A stretch of 64,000 bases of DNA, from the NCBI RefSeq assembly GCF_002814095.1, contig NZ_CP021913.1, positions 4,036,501 through 4,100,500 on the forward strand, in the 5' to 3' direction. A program made the position numbers and the translations under genes. Source of the stretch: Sagittula sp. P11. Its GTDB lineage: Bacteria; Pseudomonadota; Alphaproteobacteria; Rhodobacterales; Rhodobacteraceae. The notes under the pieces were generated by a model. The model ran no database searches, was not told where the DNA came from, and saw only the letters and a program-made list of their open reading frames with translations. Positions 1 through 8,954 of this stretch are shown here, piece by piece (positions within the stretch are counted from its first letter, which is position 1; each line of letters opens with the position of its first letter).

Positions 1-590
1 TGCTCGGCGGGTCCGGCGACGACACCATGGACGGCGGCGACGGCAAGGACCTGATGCGCGGTCAGAACGGCAACGACCAGATCAACGGGGGCGACCAGAC
101 CGACATCATCTACGGCGGCAACCAGGACGATGTGCTGTATGGCAACGGCGGCGACGACTTCGTCTTCGGCCAGGCGGGCAACGACTCCATGTGGGGCGGT
201 GACGGCCACGATGTCCTGAACGGCATCAACGGCGACGACGAGATGTTCGGCGAGGCCGGCAACGACAGCCTGTACGGCGGCGGCGGCGACGACATGCTCA
301 ACGGCGGAGACGGCGACGACACCCTCGACGGCCAGTGGCGGAACGATGTGCTCACCGGCGGAGCAGGGGCGGACTGCTTCAAGTTCACCACCGCGGGTGA
401 CATGGACACCATCACCGACTTCGAGGATGGCATCGATGTGCTGGACTTCTCTGCCGACGGGTTGGGCTTCGCCGACTTCACCGTGGCGGAGTATGGCGGC
501 GGCGCAGGCACGGTGCTGACCGGCGGCGGCTACACCGTCTTCCTCGAAGGCATCGACACCATCGATATCGATAGCGGCGACTTCGTCTGA
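1..590 (+). CDS. RTX calcium-binding repeat protein, 3' end
   Basis: Open at the left edge of the window and in frame from base 3, so only the C-terminal 195 or so residues are visible. About 110 residues are glycine- and aspartate-rich nonapeptides of the GGxGxDxLx type, which fold into calcium-binding beta-rolls. The last ~80 residues (from around RNDVLTGG) lack the repeats and resemble the terminal domain of serralysin/RTX proteins that carries the type I secretion signal. The product is therefore expected to be exported by an ABC/MFP/TolC system and to fold outside the cell on binding calcium. The enzymatic or adhesive part lies outside the window, so no function beyond 'RTX secreted protein' can be given. 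A hairpin terminator follows. Confidence 0.9.
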   Translation, partial: LGGSGDDTMDGGDGKDLMRGQNGNDQINGGDQTDIIYGGNQDDVLYGNGGDDFVFGQAGNDSMWGGDGHDVLNGINGDDEMFGEAGNDSLYGGGGDDMLNGGDGDDTLDGQWRNDVLTGGAGADCFKFTTAGDMDTITDFEDGIDVLDFSADGLGFADFTVAEYGGGAGTVLTGGGYTVFLEGIDTIDIDSGDFV

Positions 591-616
591 CAGGGAGCCC
601 CGGTCTGAAAATGAAG

Positions 617-648
617 CCGCCCCCTGCATTGTGCGGGGGGCGGTTTTT
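617..648 (+). terminator. Rho-independent terminator of the RTX gene
   Basis: An 8-bp G+C arm (CCGCCCCC with GGGGGCGG) closes a loop and is followed by five T residues, about 30 bases after the RTX stop codon. Confidence 0.85.
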
Positions 649-740
649 CCTGGTAGGAGGGGTTCGTGTCGCCGCGGAGGATGCGCGTGTAACGCGCTGA
701 CCTGAATGGGTTTTCCCGGGGTGCGGGCGGCGCGCGCGGT

Positions 741-1922
741 TCAGCCGAGGAAGCGCATGCCGCGGTCCAGGCCCTCGAGCGTCATCGGGACCATGCGATC
801 CTCGAAGATCTCGCGGATCATGTGGATGCTTCGCGTGTATTGCCAATGGCTTGGCGGCACCGGGTTGATCCAGAGGTGGTTCGGCCACTGGTCGCGGGCG
901 CGGCGCAGCCAGACGTGCCCGGCCTCCTGATTCCAGTGCTCGTTGGCGCCTCCGGCATGCGAGATCTCGTAGGGGGACATGCTGGCATCGCCCACGAAAA
1001 TGCATTTGTAATCAGGGCCGTAGGTGTTCAGCACGTCCCAGGTGGCGGTCTGCGCGTCCCAGCGGCGGCGGTTGTCGCGCCAGACGCCGTCATAAAGGCA
1101 GTTGTGGAAGTAGTAGTGTTCGAGGTGCTTGAACTCTGCCCGGGCGGCGGAGAACAGCTCTTCCACGACCTTGATGTGGGGGTCCATGCTGCCGCCAACA
1201 TCCAGAAACAAAAGGACTTTCACCGCATTGTGCCGTTCCGGCCGGGTCTTCACGTCGAGGTAGCCGTTGTGGGCCGTGGCGCGGATGGTGCCGTCTAGGT
1301 CGAGCTCTTCGTGGGCGCCTTCGCGGACCCAGCGGCGCAGGCGTTTCAGTGCCACCTTGATGTTGCGCGTGCCCAGCTCAACCCCGTCGTCGAGGTTTCG
1401 GAATTCCCTTTTGTCCCAGACCTTTACCGCGCGCTGGTGACGCGATTCCCTTTGCCCGATCCGGACGCCTTCGGGGTTGTAGCCATAGGCGCCGAAGGGC
1501 GAGGTGCCGGCGGTGCCGACCCATTTGGAACCGCCCTGGTGCCGGCCCTTCTGCTCTTCGAGGCGCTTCTTCAGCGTCTCCATCAGCTTGTCGAAACCGC
1601 CCATGGCCTCGATCTCGGCCTTCTGTTCCTCGGTCAGGTGCTTCTCGGCCAGCTTGGTCAGCCAGTCGTCGGGAAGGTCCACGGCCTGCAGCACCTGTTC
1701 CACGCCGATCTCTTCCAAGCCCTTGAAAGCGTGGGAGAACGCGCGGTCGAAACGGTCGAGGTGCCGCTCGTCCTTCACCATGGCGGTGCGGGCGAGATAG
1801 TAGAACGCCTCCACGTCATAGGTGGCGAGACCGGCGGACATGCCTTCGAGGAAGGTCAGGTACTCGCGGAGGCTGACCGGGACACCGGCCTTGCGCAGGG
1901 CTTCGTAGAAGGGAACGAACAT
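741..1922 (-). CDS. CoxE-like VWA domain protein
   Basis: A 393-residue protein of the CoxE/VWA family, which works with MoxR-type AAA ATPases as a chaperone-like pair that matures metalloenzymes or complexes. The N-terminal ~120 residues are the helical region typical of the family. The von Willebrand A domain occupies roughly the last 150 residues. Its metal-ion-dependent adhesion site reads DVGGS (about residues 241-245), with glycine in place of the first serine of the usual DxSxS. I chose ATG at 1922 because it begins the conserved MFVPFYEALRKAG segment; a longer frame upstream runs into non-conserved promoter sequence. No ribosome-binding site is visible, and a promoter-like pair ends 6 bases before the ATG, so the mRNA may be leaderless. 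The likely MoxR partner lies at 6925-7764. Confidence 0.85.
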   Translation of the reverse strand: MFVPFYEALRKAGVPVSLREYLTFLEGMSAGLATYDVEAFYYLARTAMVKDERHLDRFDRAFSHAFKGLEEIGVEQVLQAVDLPDDWLTKLAEKHLTEEQKAEIEAMGGFDKLMETLKKRLEEQKGRHQGGSKWVGTAGTSPFGAYGYNPEGVRIGQRESRHQRAVKVWDKREFRNLDDGVELGTRNIKVALKRLRRWVREGAHEELDLDGTIRATAHNGYLDVKTRPERHNAVKVLLFLDVGGSMDPHIKVVEELFSAARAEFKHLEHYYFHNCLYDGVWRDNRRRWDAQTATWDVLNTYGPDYKCIFVGDASMSPYEISHAGGANEHWNQEAGHVWLRRARDQWPNHLWINPVPPSHWQYTRSIHMIREIFEDRMVPMTLEGLDRGMRFLG

Positions 1923-1928
1923 GGGGGA

Positions 1929-1957
1929 TTTGTAGGCCCGCGCCGCGGGCGGAACAA
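1929..1957 (-). promoter_or_regulatory. Candidate leaderless promoter of the VWA gene
   Basis: On the minus strand TTGTTC and TACAAA are separated by exactly 17 bases. The -10 element ends 6 bases before the ATG of the VWA gene, so transcription would begin at or next to the start codon. Inferred from sequence alone. Confidence 0.5.
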
Positions 1958-1962
1958 GGACC

Positions 1963-2004
1963 GTTAACGCAAGCGCGGTTAACGGTGCGCGCGGCAGGGT
2001 TAAC
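1963..2004. promoter_or_regulatory. Cluster of GTTAAC palindromes
   Basis: Three copies of GTTAAC start at 1963, 1978 and 1999, and a fourth at 2177. They sit just upstream of the candidate VWA promoter. TTAAC is the half-site of the cell-cycle regulator CtrA, but the spacing is not the canonical 7 bases, so CtrA binding is only a guess. Confidence 0.4.
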
Positions 2005-2241
2005 GCCGCGGACGATCCGCCCATCTGGTGGGCGCAACGGCGGGGTACACAAGCGCGGAAGCGGATCGCAACGAAGGTTGACGCGCTGGAAGGGGTGAAC
2101 CGGCCGGTTCGACCCCTCGAAACGGCCGGTTGGTAACCTTTGCCCCCGGTGGCGCCGTGACGTTGCGTCGGAAAGGGTTAACGGAGCAGGCCGGGCTACG
2201 GCCCGGGACGTCTCAGGGGCGGTCCCTCAGGCGGCGATTCC

Positions 2242-2409
2242 TCAGGCGGCGAGCTTCTCGATCACGATGGTCAGGATCAGGCCCAGCAGCGCGAAGGCGA
2301 TGGCGTAGATCGTCGCGTACTGCACGACGTCGAGCTTGTTGCCCTTGAGGCGGGCCGCGTTCAGCCCGCCGATGATTGCGCCGGCCAGTGCCGCGATGAG
2401 GACGATCAT
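2242..2409 (-). CDS. Small two-helix membrane protein
   Basis: A 55-residue hydrophobic protein with one predicted membrane segment at about residues 2-20 and a second at about 31-50, separated by a short basic loop (RLKGNK). I cannot assign a family. The start ATG at 2409 overlaps the TGA of the upstream DUF2927 gene (ATGA), which fits translational coupling and argues that it is a real gene at the end of a three-gene minus-strand operon with the GNAT protein and the DUF2927 lipoprotein. No enzymatic motif is visible. Confidence 0.65.
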   Translation of the reverse strand: MIVLIAALAGAIIGGLNAARLKGNKLDVVQYATIYAIAFALLGLILTIVIEKLAA

Positions 2410-3794
2410 AGTGAGCCGGGTCTCCGTCGTGCCGGGTTCAGGGAGCCGACCTCGCGCAGTTTCGCACGCACGGCCCAATCAGCGCCGAACCCGTACCGTG
2501 CCCAGCCCAGGGAGTCCAGCCGGACGGCGCGGGCCTCTGTCGGGCGGCCGGCGAGGTCCAGCGCCTCCGCGCGCAGCATCATGAGCGTCGCGAGCAGGGC
2601 GGCGTTTTCATGACGTGCGGCGGTGTCGAGATGCGGCGTCAGAAGGTAGAGCGCATCGTCGGCGCGGCCGGAACTGATGGCGTAGGCGGCAAGTTGCGAG
2701 GCGACGTAGGCGCGGTGCAGGGCGGTGTCGGGACGGTTGCCGAAGTAGCGCTGCGCCAGCACGAAGTGGTCCTGCGCCGTGGCCGGGTCGATGGACTGCA
2801 GCAGCCGGCCCATGGCGTAGTGCGAGAAAGCGCGGCGGTGGTCGGTCCAGCCCATGGCGGTGGCGACCTTCAGCGCCTCGGAGGCGGCGTTGCGGCGCTG
2901 CGCGGGGTTGGCGCCGGGCCCGAGCGCGGTCTGCACCGCCTCGATCCAGACGCGGGGCGTTTTCGACAGTCGCTGCGGCGCGCCGTTCTGGCCGCGCGGG
3001 TTGATGCGGGCGAAGATCGCGGGCAGGCGGTCGGCGACGTCGTTCCGGCTCATGCCGGTGCGCAGCGACGGGTCGTAGTAGGCGCGCAGGATCGTCATGT
3101 CGTAACCGGTCAGGACGGTGTGCACGTTGTCGTCGTTGAACACGCTGTCGGGCAGGCGGTAGAGGTCGTTGAGCGGGCCGAGGGCCTGGGCCAGTTCCTC
3201 GTGCAGGCAGTCGCGGATTTCCTGCGGCGCGCTGTCGGCGGGGATGAAGATGGCGAGGCGGTCGCGCGATTTCAGCTGCGACCAGCTTGTCTGGCGGGTG
3301 TTGCGCGCGCCCTTGTATTCCGCCAGCGACGAGACGTTCGGCACCACGAAGCAGGCGGCGGAGGGCAGGGCCTTGCGGATGTCGTCGCGCGTCACGGCCT
3401 GGATGGTGATGTTGGCGTTGGCCGCGCCGACCTGCGAGACGTTGATCCCGGCCTCGGTCCGCAGGCGGTGCAGCAGGCGGCTGAGATCGGGGCCGAGCGA
3501 GACCGGCGCCTGGCCGGTGACACGCACGGTGATCGGCCCTTCGAAGCGGGTGAAGGTGGTCAGCGGGCGGCCGGATTCCAGTGCGAACGACAGGTCGAGG
3601 AAATCGCGGGCGAGGTCGGTGTTCGACGCCGCGGGGGCCGATGGCCGCGGCACCGAGAAGCTTTTCATCGGCGGCAGCGAGGCGCTGGATTCGACGGCGG
3701 ATGCGGCACGCGAGGCGGTGTCGTTCGAGGCGACAGGCATGCAGGCGCCCAGCAACAGGTACAGCGGGAGCAGGTAACGACGTGCTTTGCGCAT
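2406..3794 (-). CDS. DUF2927 family lipoprotein
   Basis: A 462-residue protein beginning with a lipoprotein signal peptide (basic MRKARR, a leucine-rich core and lipobox LGAC with Cys18). It is therefore expected to be lipid-anchored in the envelope. The central region matches DUF2927 as found in Rhodobacterales, including a HEELAQ segment that resembles a zinc-protease HExxx motif, although catalysis is unproven. The last ~160 residues look like helical TPR-like repeats. Its ATG overlaps the stop of the upstream GNAT gene by one base (TAATG), and its stop overlaps the next small gene, so the three are probably one operon. The molecular role is unknown. Confidence 0.8.
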   Translation of the reverse strand: MRKARRYLLPLYLLLGACMPVASNDTASRAASAVESSASLPPMKSFSVPRPSAPAASNTDLARDFLDLSFALESGRPLTTFTRFEGPITVRVTGQAPVSLGPDLSRLLHRLRTEAGINVSQVGAANANITIQAVTRDDIRKALPSAACFVVPNVSSLAEYKGARNTRQTSWSQLKSRDRLAIFIPADSAPQEIRDCLHEELAQALGPLNDLYRLPDSVFNDDNVHTVLTGYDMTILRAYYDPSLRTGMSRNDVADRLPAIFARINPRGQNGAPQRLSKTPRVWIEAVQTALGPGANPAQRRNAASEALKVATAMGWTDHRRAFSHYAMGRLLQSIDPATAQDHFVLAQRYFGNRPDTALHRAYVASQLAAYAISSGRADDALYLLTPHLDTAARHENAALLATLMMLRAEALDLAGRPTEARAVRLDSLGWARYGFGADWAVRAKLREVGSLNPARRRPGSL

Positions 3795-4294
3795 TACGGC
3801 CTCTGGTACTTGATGAACGGGGTGACGACGCCGATCCGGTCATAGAGGACGCGGGCGGTTTCGTTGAACTCCTGAGTCAACCAGTAGACGGAGGGCGCCC
3901 CGTAGCTGTCGGCGGCGGCATAGACCGCCTCGATCAGCGCGCGGCCGACACCCTTGCCGCGCATCTCCGGCACGGCGTAGAGGTCCTGCAGGTAGCAGAC
4001 GTCCTCTATCTTCCAGCCGTGGCGGTGGAACAGGTAGTGCGTCAGGCCCACGAGGCGGCCGTCGTGTTCGGCGACCAGCGCGCGGAAGTCGCGCGGGTCG
4101 TCGCCGAGGAGGCGCGCAAAGGTGGAGGCGTAGACCTGCTCGGTCACGGTGCTCTCGTAGAAGGCGAGGTACGCCGTCCAGAGTTCACGCCAAGCCGGTT
4201 CATCCTCCGCACGCAATGCGCGCACGGTCAGAGCCGTATCGTGGGACACTATGTAAGCCTGCCTGCTTTTTGGTTGCTCGGATTGTTGAACCAT
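3794..4294 (-). CDS. GNAT family N-acetyltransferase
   Basis: A 166-residue acetyl-CoA-dependent acyltransferase. The acetyl-CoA loop is visible as VPEMRGKGVGRALI (motif A, R/Q-x-x-G-x-G/A), followed by the motif B region around YWLTQEFNETARVLYDRIGV. The substrate cannot be predicted from sequence. It is the first gene of a tightly packed minus-strand operon with the DUF2927 lipoprotein and a small membrane protein. The upstream region is unusually A+T-rich for this genome and contains a CtrA-like site. Confidence 0.85.
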   Translation of the reverse strand: MVQQSEQPKSRQAYIVSHDTALTVRALRAEDEPAWRELWTAYLAFYESTVTEQVYASTFARLLGDDPRDFRALVAEHDGRLVGLTHYLFHRHGWKIEDVCYLQDLYAVPEMRGKGVGRALIEAVYAAADSYGAPSVYWLTQEFNETARVLYDRIGVVTPFIKYQRP

Positions 4295-4582
4295 CCGAGG
4301 TTTTTCTGTCCTCTTGGTGAATACTATAGGGCAAAACCGGGATTTGTGCCCAGACGATTAACAAAGTGGTAATGAAATTTTCCCGTTCGCGGGATTTTTT
4401 GAATTATGTTTAATTGTTTCAAATGGTTGCACTGTGCAGTTGGGCAACAGGGATTTCGTCAACCATTGTTAATGGGGGGTAAACAGAGGGTCGGACAATG
4501 GCGGTATTGAGGCGCCGCCGGATACGCGCCGCAGTTCGTTCCGGGTGGTTCCGGGGGCGTCCGGGTCTTGCGGCGGGCGGGC
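4295..4582. promoter_or_regulatory. A+T-rich promoter region with CtrA-like site
   Basis: No coding region. The stretch is clearly richer in A+T than its surroundings. At 4358-4372 it carries TTAA-N7-GTAA, one base off the CtrA box TTAA-N7-TTAA, and a second weaker version (TTAA-N7-TAAA) starts at 4469. It is the likely promoter for the GNAT-DUF2927 operon on the minus strand. Confidence 0.45.
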
Positions 4583-5485
4583 TCAGGCCAGCCAGGCCAG
4601 CGAGATCAGCGAGAGCGTGGAGGTCCAGACGATGACCGGCGCGATGGCATCGGTGCGCACGCCATGGAGGAGTGCCAGCGAAAAGGCCATGGCGCCGGAG
4701 GGTCCGGCGGCGGTCAGGGTGAAGAGGTCGTGCCAGGTCTCGGGCGGCTCAAGCAGGGACAGCGCGGCCCAGACCAGCGCTGGGAAGGCGATGAGCTTCA
4801 GCCCCGCGCTGGTGGCGATCACCGGCGACACGCGCAGCGAATGCCCCGAGAGGATCACGCCGAGCGCAAAGAGCGTCAGCGGCGCGGCGGCCTGACCGGC
4901 GAAGTGCATGGCGGTCAGCAGCGGTTCGGGCAGGGGGATCGCGGCGAGGTTCAGCACGAGGCCCAGCAGGATCGCCATCAGCACCGGGTTCATCGCCAGC
5001 CGCTGCCATGCGGGCGGCGCGCCGGGCGCCCGGCCCGCGATCAGGTCGGCGGTGACGATGAAGAACGAGAAGGACACCGCGCTGTCCCAGGCCACGATGG
5101 CGGTGACGGGGAGGGCGGCTGCCTCGCCGTAGATCAGGAACGAGATCGGCCAGATATAAAGGAGCGTGTTCACGAAGATCGTCGCCATCGCGAGCAGCCA
5201 GCTTTCCAGCGGTTCGCGGCGGAAGACGCGGCGCATCACGAGGTAGGCGGCGGTGAACAGCCCGACCTGGCAGAGGGCATAGACCCCCAGCACGTCGGCG
5301 CGGAAGGCGGACCAGTCCAGACCGGCGATCAGCGGCATGATCAGCGGCGGCTGCATGACCATGAAGGCGATGCGGTTGGCGGTCGTGGCCTCGGCCTTCG
5401 ACACGAAGGAGATCCGCCCGAGGAGGAACCCCAGAGCCAGCATCGCGAAGACCGGCAGGATGTCATGTGTCAGGACGTGCAGCAT
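4583..5485 (-). CDS. AEC family permease
   Basis: A 300-residue integral membrane protein of the auxin efflux carrier (AEC) superfamily, which includes malonate and other small organic-acid permeases. Ten hydrophobic segments are evident, arranged as two five-helix bundles around a central more polar loop (about residues 150-170). The ATG at 5485 begins the family's N-terminal pattern (MLHVLTHDILPVFAMLALGF). The reading frame stays open for about 200 codons upstream, but that part is not conserved-looking. The substrate is unknown. It stands alone on the minus strand, divergent from the next gene. Confidence 0.85.
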   Translation of the reverse strand: MLHVLTHDILPVFAMLALGFLLGRISFVSKAEATTANRIAFMVMQPPLIMPLIAGLDWSAFRADVLGVYALCQVGLFTAAYLVMRRVFRREPLESWLLAMATIFVNTLLYIWPISFLIYGEAAALPVTAIVAWDSAVSFSFFIVTADLIAGRAPGAPPAWQRLAMNPVLMAILLGLVLNLAAIPLPEPLLTAMHFAGQAAAPLTLFALGVILSGHSLRVSPVIATSAGLKLIAFPALVWAALSLLEPPETWHDLFTLTAAGPSGAMAFSLALLHGVRTDAIAPVIVWTSTLSLISLAWLA

Positions 5486-5611
5486 GACGGCTGACAGAGC
5501 ATGGACCGCCGGGGGCTGCAAGTGCGCGCGAGGGACGGGATGGAACGCAAGCCCGGCGCCCGTGTTGGGCGGGCAAGGCACCAGATGATACCGGGCAATG
5601 ACGGAGGCGGG

Positions 5612-6217
5612 ATGTGGACATGGATCCTTGACAACGCGGCGGCGCTGTCGGTGGCGCTCAACACCGCCATGCTGCTGGTCTGGCTGGCCTACCTGCAGCT
5701 TTTCCTGACCAGCATCCGGCGGTCCAACCGGGCGGTGATCCACATCGACATGGCCGCGGGCCAGAACGAGGACGCGCGCTGCATCGTCACCAACATGGGG
5801 GCGGACACGGTCTATATCCTCGGCGTGAAGGTGGACCTCGATTGCGACGGCGACGCGCGCGAGGCGCTGGTGACGGACGTGCTGGAAGAGGACGGCCCGC
5901 TGGGCGGCGACTTCCGCGAACGCACCAACCAGGGGCCGCTGGCGGGGGGCGAGGCCATGGACATCGGCAGCTTTCACAACATTGTCGACCGGGCCGCGAT
6001 GCGCATGGGCGAGGACATCAGCCTGACCACCTGCCATTCGGTCGAGATCACCGTGGTGGTGGCCGCGCAGCAGGCGCACCGGCTTCTGGGCGGGCACAAG
6101 CGCTACGACATCACGCGCGAGAACGGCGCGCTGCGCTTCCGGTCAGAGGACATCCTGACGCGCCAGATCACTTCCGGCCGCAGACGCCGCCAGCTGGCGC
6201 GCGACATCGCCTGCTGA
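5612..6217 (+). CDS. Membrane-anchored hypothetical protein
   Basis: A 201-residue protein with one N-terminal membrane segment (about residues 8-30) followed by a soluble domain rich in beta-type sequence, containing a hydrophobic DMAAGQNEDARCIVTNMG region. The ATG at 5612 is preceded by GGAGG at a good distance, which decides against an upstream ATG at 5501. I do not recognise a characterised family. Similar single-span proteins occur in Rhodobacterales. It is monocistronic and divergent from the AEC permease. Confidence 0.7.
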   Translation: MWTWILDNAAALSVALNTAMLLVWLAYLQLFLTSIRRSNRAVIHIDMAAGQNEDARCIVTNMGADTVYILGVKVDLDCDGDAREALVTDVLEEDGPLGGDFRERTNQGPLAGGEAMDIGSFHNIVDRAAMRMGEDISLTTCHSVEITVVVAAQQAHRLLGGHKRYDITRENGALRFRSEDILTRQITSGRRRRQLARDIAC

Positions 6218-6419
6218 GGTCGGGCCTTGTGCAGGGCTTTGGGGCCGCCGGGCGCCAGAACGAACCCTTGAGGCCGTGATTTTTCCTCGCCGGGCGGTTG
6301 AACCCCGGGCCGTGGCATGTTTGGACGCGCGCGACAGTCATTCGGGTGCGCGCACAGCCCCGGATCCCGAGCCGCGCCTTTCGGCGCCCGACAGGAAGAC
6401 GCCCCCGAAAGGAGACGCC

Positions 6420-6878
6420 ATGACCGACCTCAGCCTGCGCCGCAACACCGGGCGCGATCTTGCACCGCTTGCGGGACTGCTCGCCGATCCCGGCGACCTC
6501 GCGCTGGTCAATCCCAGCGCCCGCCACCCCTTCGATGCCGACGAATGGCATCAGAAGTGGTTGCAGGAGCTCGACGACGAAAGTTTCTACCTCGTGGACG
6601 GGCAGGGGCGCGAAGTGGGCTTCTTCGCGCTCCGCGTCGGAGTCGGCCCTGAGGTGCGCCACCTGACCTATGTCTTCGTGGCCGAAGAGATGCGCGGCGG
6701 CACCGGCCACCTGATGGCCCGCTGGATCGAGGACGCCGCCCGCGACCTGGGCGCGCTGACCATCACGCTCAAGTGCGAGCTGGACAACCCGGCGGCGCTG
6801 CGCGTCTACGAGGCGGCGGGCTTCGAGGAGCTTTCGCGCCGGGGCGGCATGGCGACGATGCGCAAGGACCTGGACTGA
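6420..6878 (+). CDS. GNAT family N-acetyltransferase
   Basis: A 152-residue acetyltransferase. The acetyl-CoA binding region is EEMRGGTGHLMARWIE, followed by LKCELDNPAALRVYEAAGFEE, the typical motif B ending in an x-Y-E-x-x-G-F signature. AAAGGAGA lies just upstream of the ATG at 6420. Substrate unknown. It converges on the MoxR gene. Confidence 0.85.
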   Translation: MTDLSLRRNTGRDLAPLAGLLADPGDLALVNPSARHPFDADEWHQKWLQELDDESFYLVDGQGREVGFFALRVGVGPEVRHLTYVFVAEEMRGGTGHLMARWIEDAARDLGALTITLKCELDNPAALRVYEAAGFEELSRRGGMATMRKDLD

Positions 6879-6924
6879 AGGACGGCGCGCCCCCCGGATG
6901 GGGCGCAGCCTGTCGGCGGAGGGC

Positions 6925-7764
<840 letters not shown>

Positions 7765-8333
7765 GGGTGTCCTCCGGATCGGTCGCAGAAGGGGTACAGG
7801 CGGTATCGGGCGGGTGCAAGCGATGCGCTGGCCACGCGGGCGGGCGGCAGCGCAACTGCCCGGTCCCTGCGCGTATCGCGGGCGGCGCCGGGCGGCCGGA
7901 CCCCGGCGCGGGCCTTGCCGCAGGTGCAGCGCGGCGGGGCATTCGCGGGTGTGGCAGGGGCGATCCGGAGGCGGGGATCGGTGCCGTGGACGGGCTGTGG
8001 CCCTGCCGGTCGGGGCGCGGCGGAGAGGGGTTTGCCGAGTCTCTGGAGGGTGCCGATCGAGGGGTTTCGGATGCATGTTCCGGAGGGGCGGATCCGCGCC
8101 GCGTCAAGTCAAATCCTGTGGATAACCTTGCGTCACGGGGAGTCGTTCGGGACCGGCTGCGCAGACATCGGGCACGGTCACTTTTCGTTGCACAAGAGGC
8201 GCCAAAACCCGGTTCCGGACCCGCTATTGTGTAGTGACAAGGCGCGTTGTTTTGTTTAAGTGCTGCCCGCAGGGGTGCCAGATATCTTAGGAATTTCAAA
8301 ATGACAGATATTGGCGTTGATGAGGGAGCGGAA
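7765..8333. other. Gene-free stretch between MoxR and dksA
   Basis: About 570 bases with several overlapping open frames on both strands, none with recognisable protein character, so I call no gene. It must contain the divergent promoters of the MoxR gene and of dksA. The sequence nearer dksA (from about 8170) is less G+C-rich. Confidence 0.5.
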
Positions 8334-8756
8334 ATGAAACCTGAAACCTTTCTACCCGAGGACTATCGTCCCGCCGAAGATGAACCTTTCATGAACGAGC
8401 GGCAGACGGAGTACTTCCGCCGCAAGCTTCTGAACTGGAAAGCGGAGCTTCTTGCCGACAGCCGCGACACCATCGAGGCACTGCAGGAAGGGACGCGCAA
8501 CATTCCCGATGTCACCGACCGCGCGAGCGAGGAAACCGACCGCGCGATCGAACTGCGGACCCGGGATCGTCAGCGCAAGCTGGTCAACAAGATCGACGCG
8601 GCACTGCGGCGGATCGACGAGGGCGAGTACGGCTACTGCGAAGTGACCGGCGAGCCGATCTCGCTCAAGCGGCTGGACGCGCGTCCGATCGCGACGATGA
8701 GCCTCGAGGCGCAGGAACGGCACGAGCGGCGCGAGAAGGTGCATCGCGACGACTGA
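8334..8756 (+). CDS. dksA: RNA polymerase-binding protein DksA, one-cysteine form
   Basis: A 140-residue DksA that binds in the RNA polymerase secondary channel and, with ppGpp, represses rRNA and activates amino-acid promoters. The coiled-coil tip carries the required D-x-x-D-x-A motif (Asp59, Asp62, Ala64). The C-terminal globular region keeps the family layout, but only Cys102 remains of the four zinc-finger cysteines: the CxxC positions read CEVT, and the second pair is replaced around MSLEAQE. Zinc-free DksA proteins are known in Rhodobacter. ATG 8334 is chosen for its GAGGGAGC ribosome-binding site and the family N-terminus MKPETFLPEDYRPAE; ATG 8301 is an alternative. Confidence 0.93.
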   Translation: MKPETFLPEDYRPAEDEPFMNERQTEYFRRKLLNWKAELLADSRDTIEALQEGTRNIPDVTDRASEETDRAIELRTRDRQRKLVNKIDAALRRIDEGEYGYCEVTGEPISLKRLDARPIATMSLEAQERHERREKVHRDD

Positions 8757-8900
8757 CCCCTTCGGGTGGGGGCGCCGATCCTCCGAGGGGTCGGGAACAT
8801 GATGGTCCGCGGGGGGCGGCACGCGCCTTTCCCCTGTCCGGCCGGGTCTCCGCCAGGCGGATGGGTCCGGAGCGCGGAACGGACCGTGACCTGAATGAGT

Positions 8901-8930
8901 GCGCCGGGGCCCGTCCCCGGCGCTTTTCTT
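8901..8930 (+). terminator. Rho-independent terminator of dksA
   Basis: A perfect 9-bp stem (GCGCCGGGG with CCCCGGCGC), a 5-base loop and a TTTTCTTT tail. Confidence 0.9.
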
Positions 8931-8954
8931 TGAACGGACGGAAGGACAATCGCT

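Larger units (their letters stand above)
1923..2241. other. Gene-free stretch upstream of the VWA gene
   Basis: No supportable coding region. It holds the VWA promoter, the GTTAAC cluster and, at 2100-2129, a hairpin with 13-base arms (one mismatch) and a CCCC loop. The hairpin has no T-run and may end or attenuate transcription from the upstream minus-strand operon. Confidence 0.6.

Noticed and set aside
2608-3845. Long open frames on both strands across the DUF2927 gene, some over 400 codons.
   Set aside because: High G+C third positions create long shadow frames. Only the minus-strand frame at 2406-3794 has a lipoprotein signal and family match.
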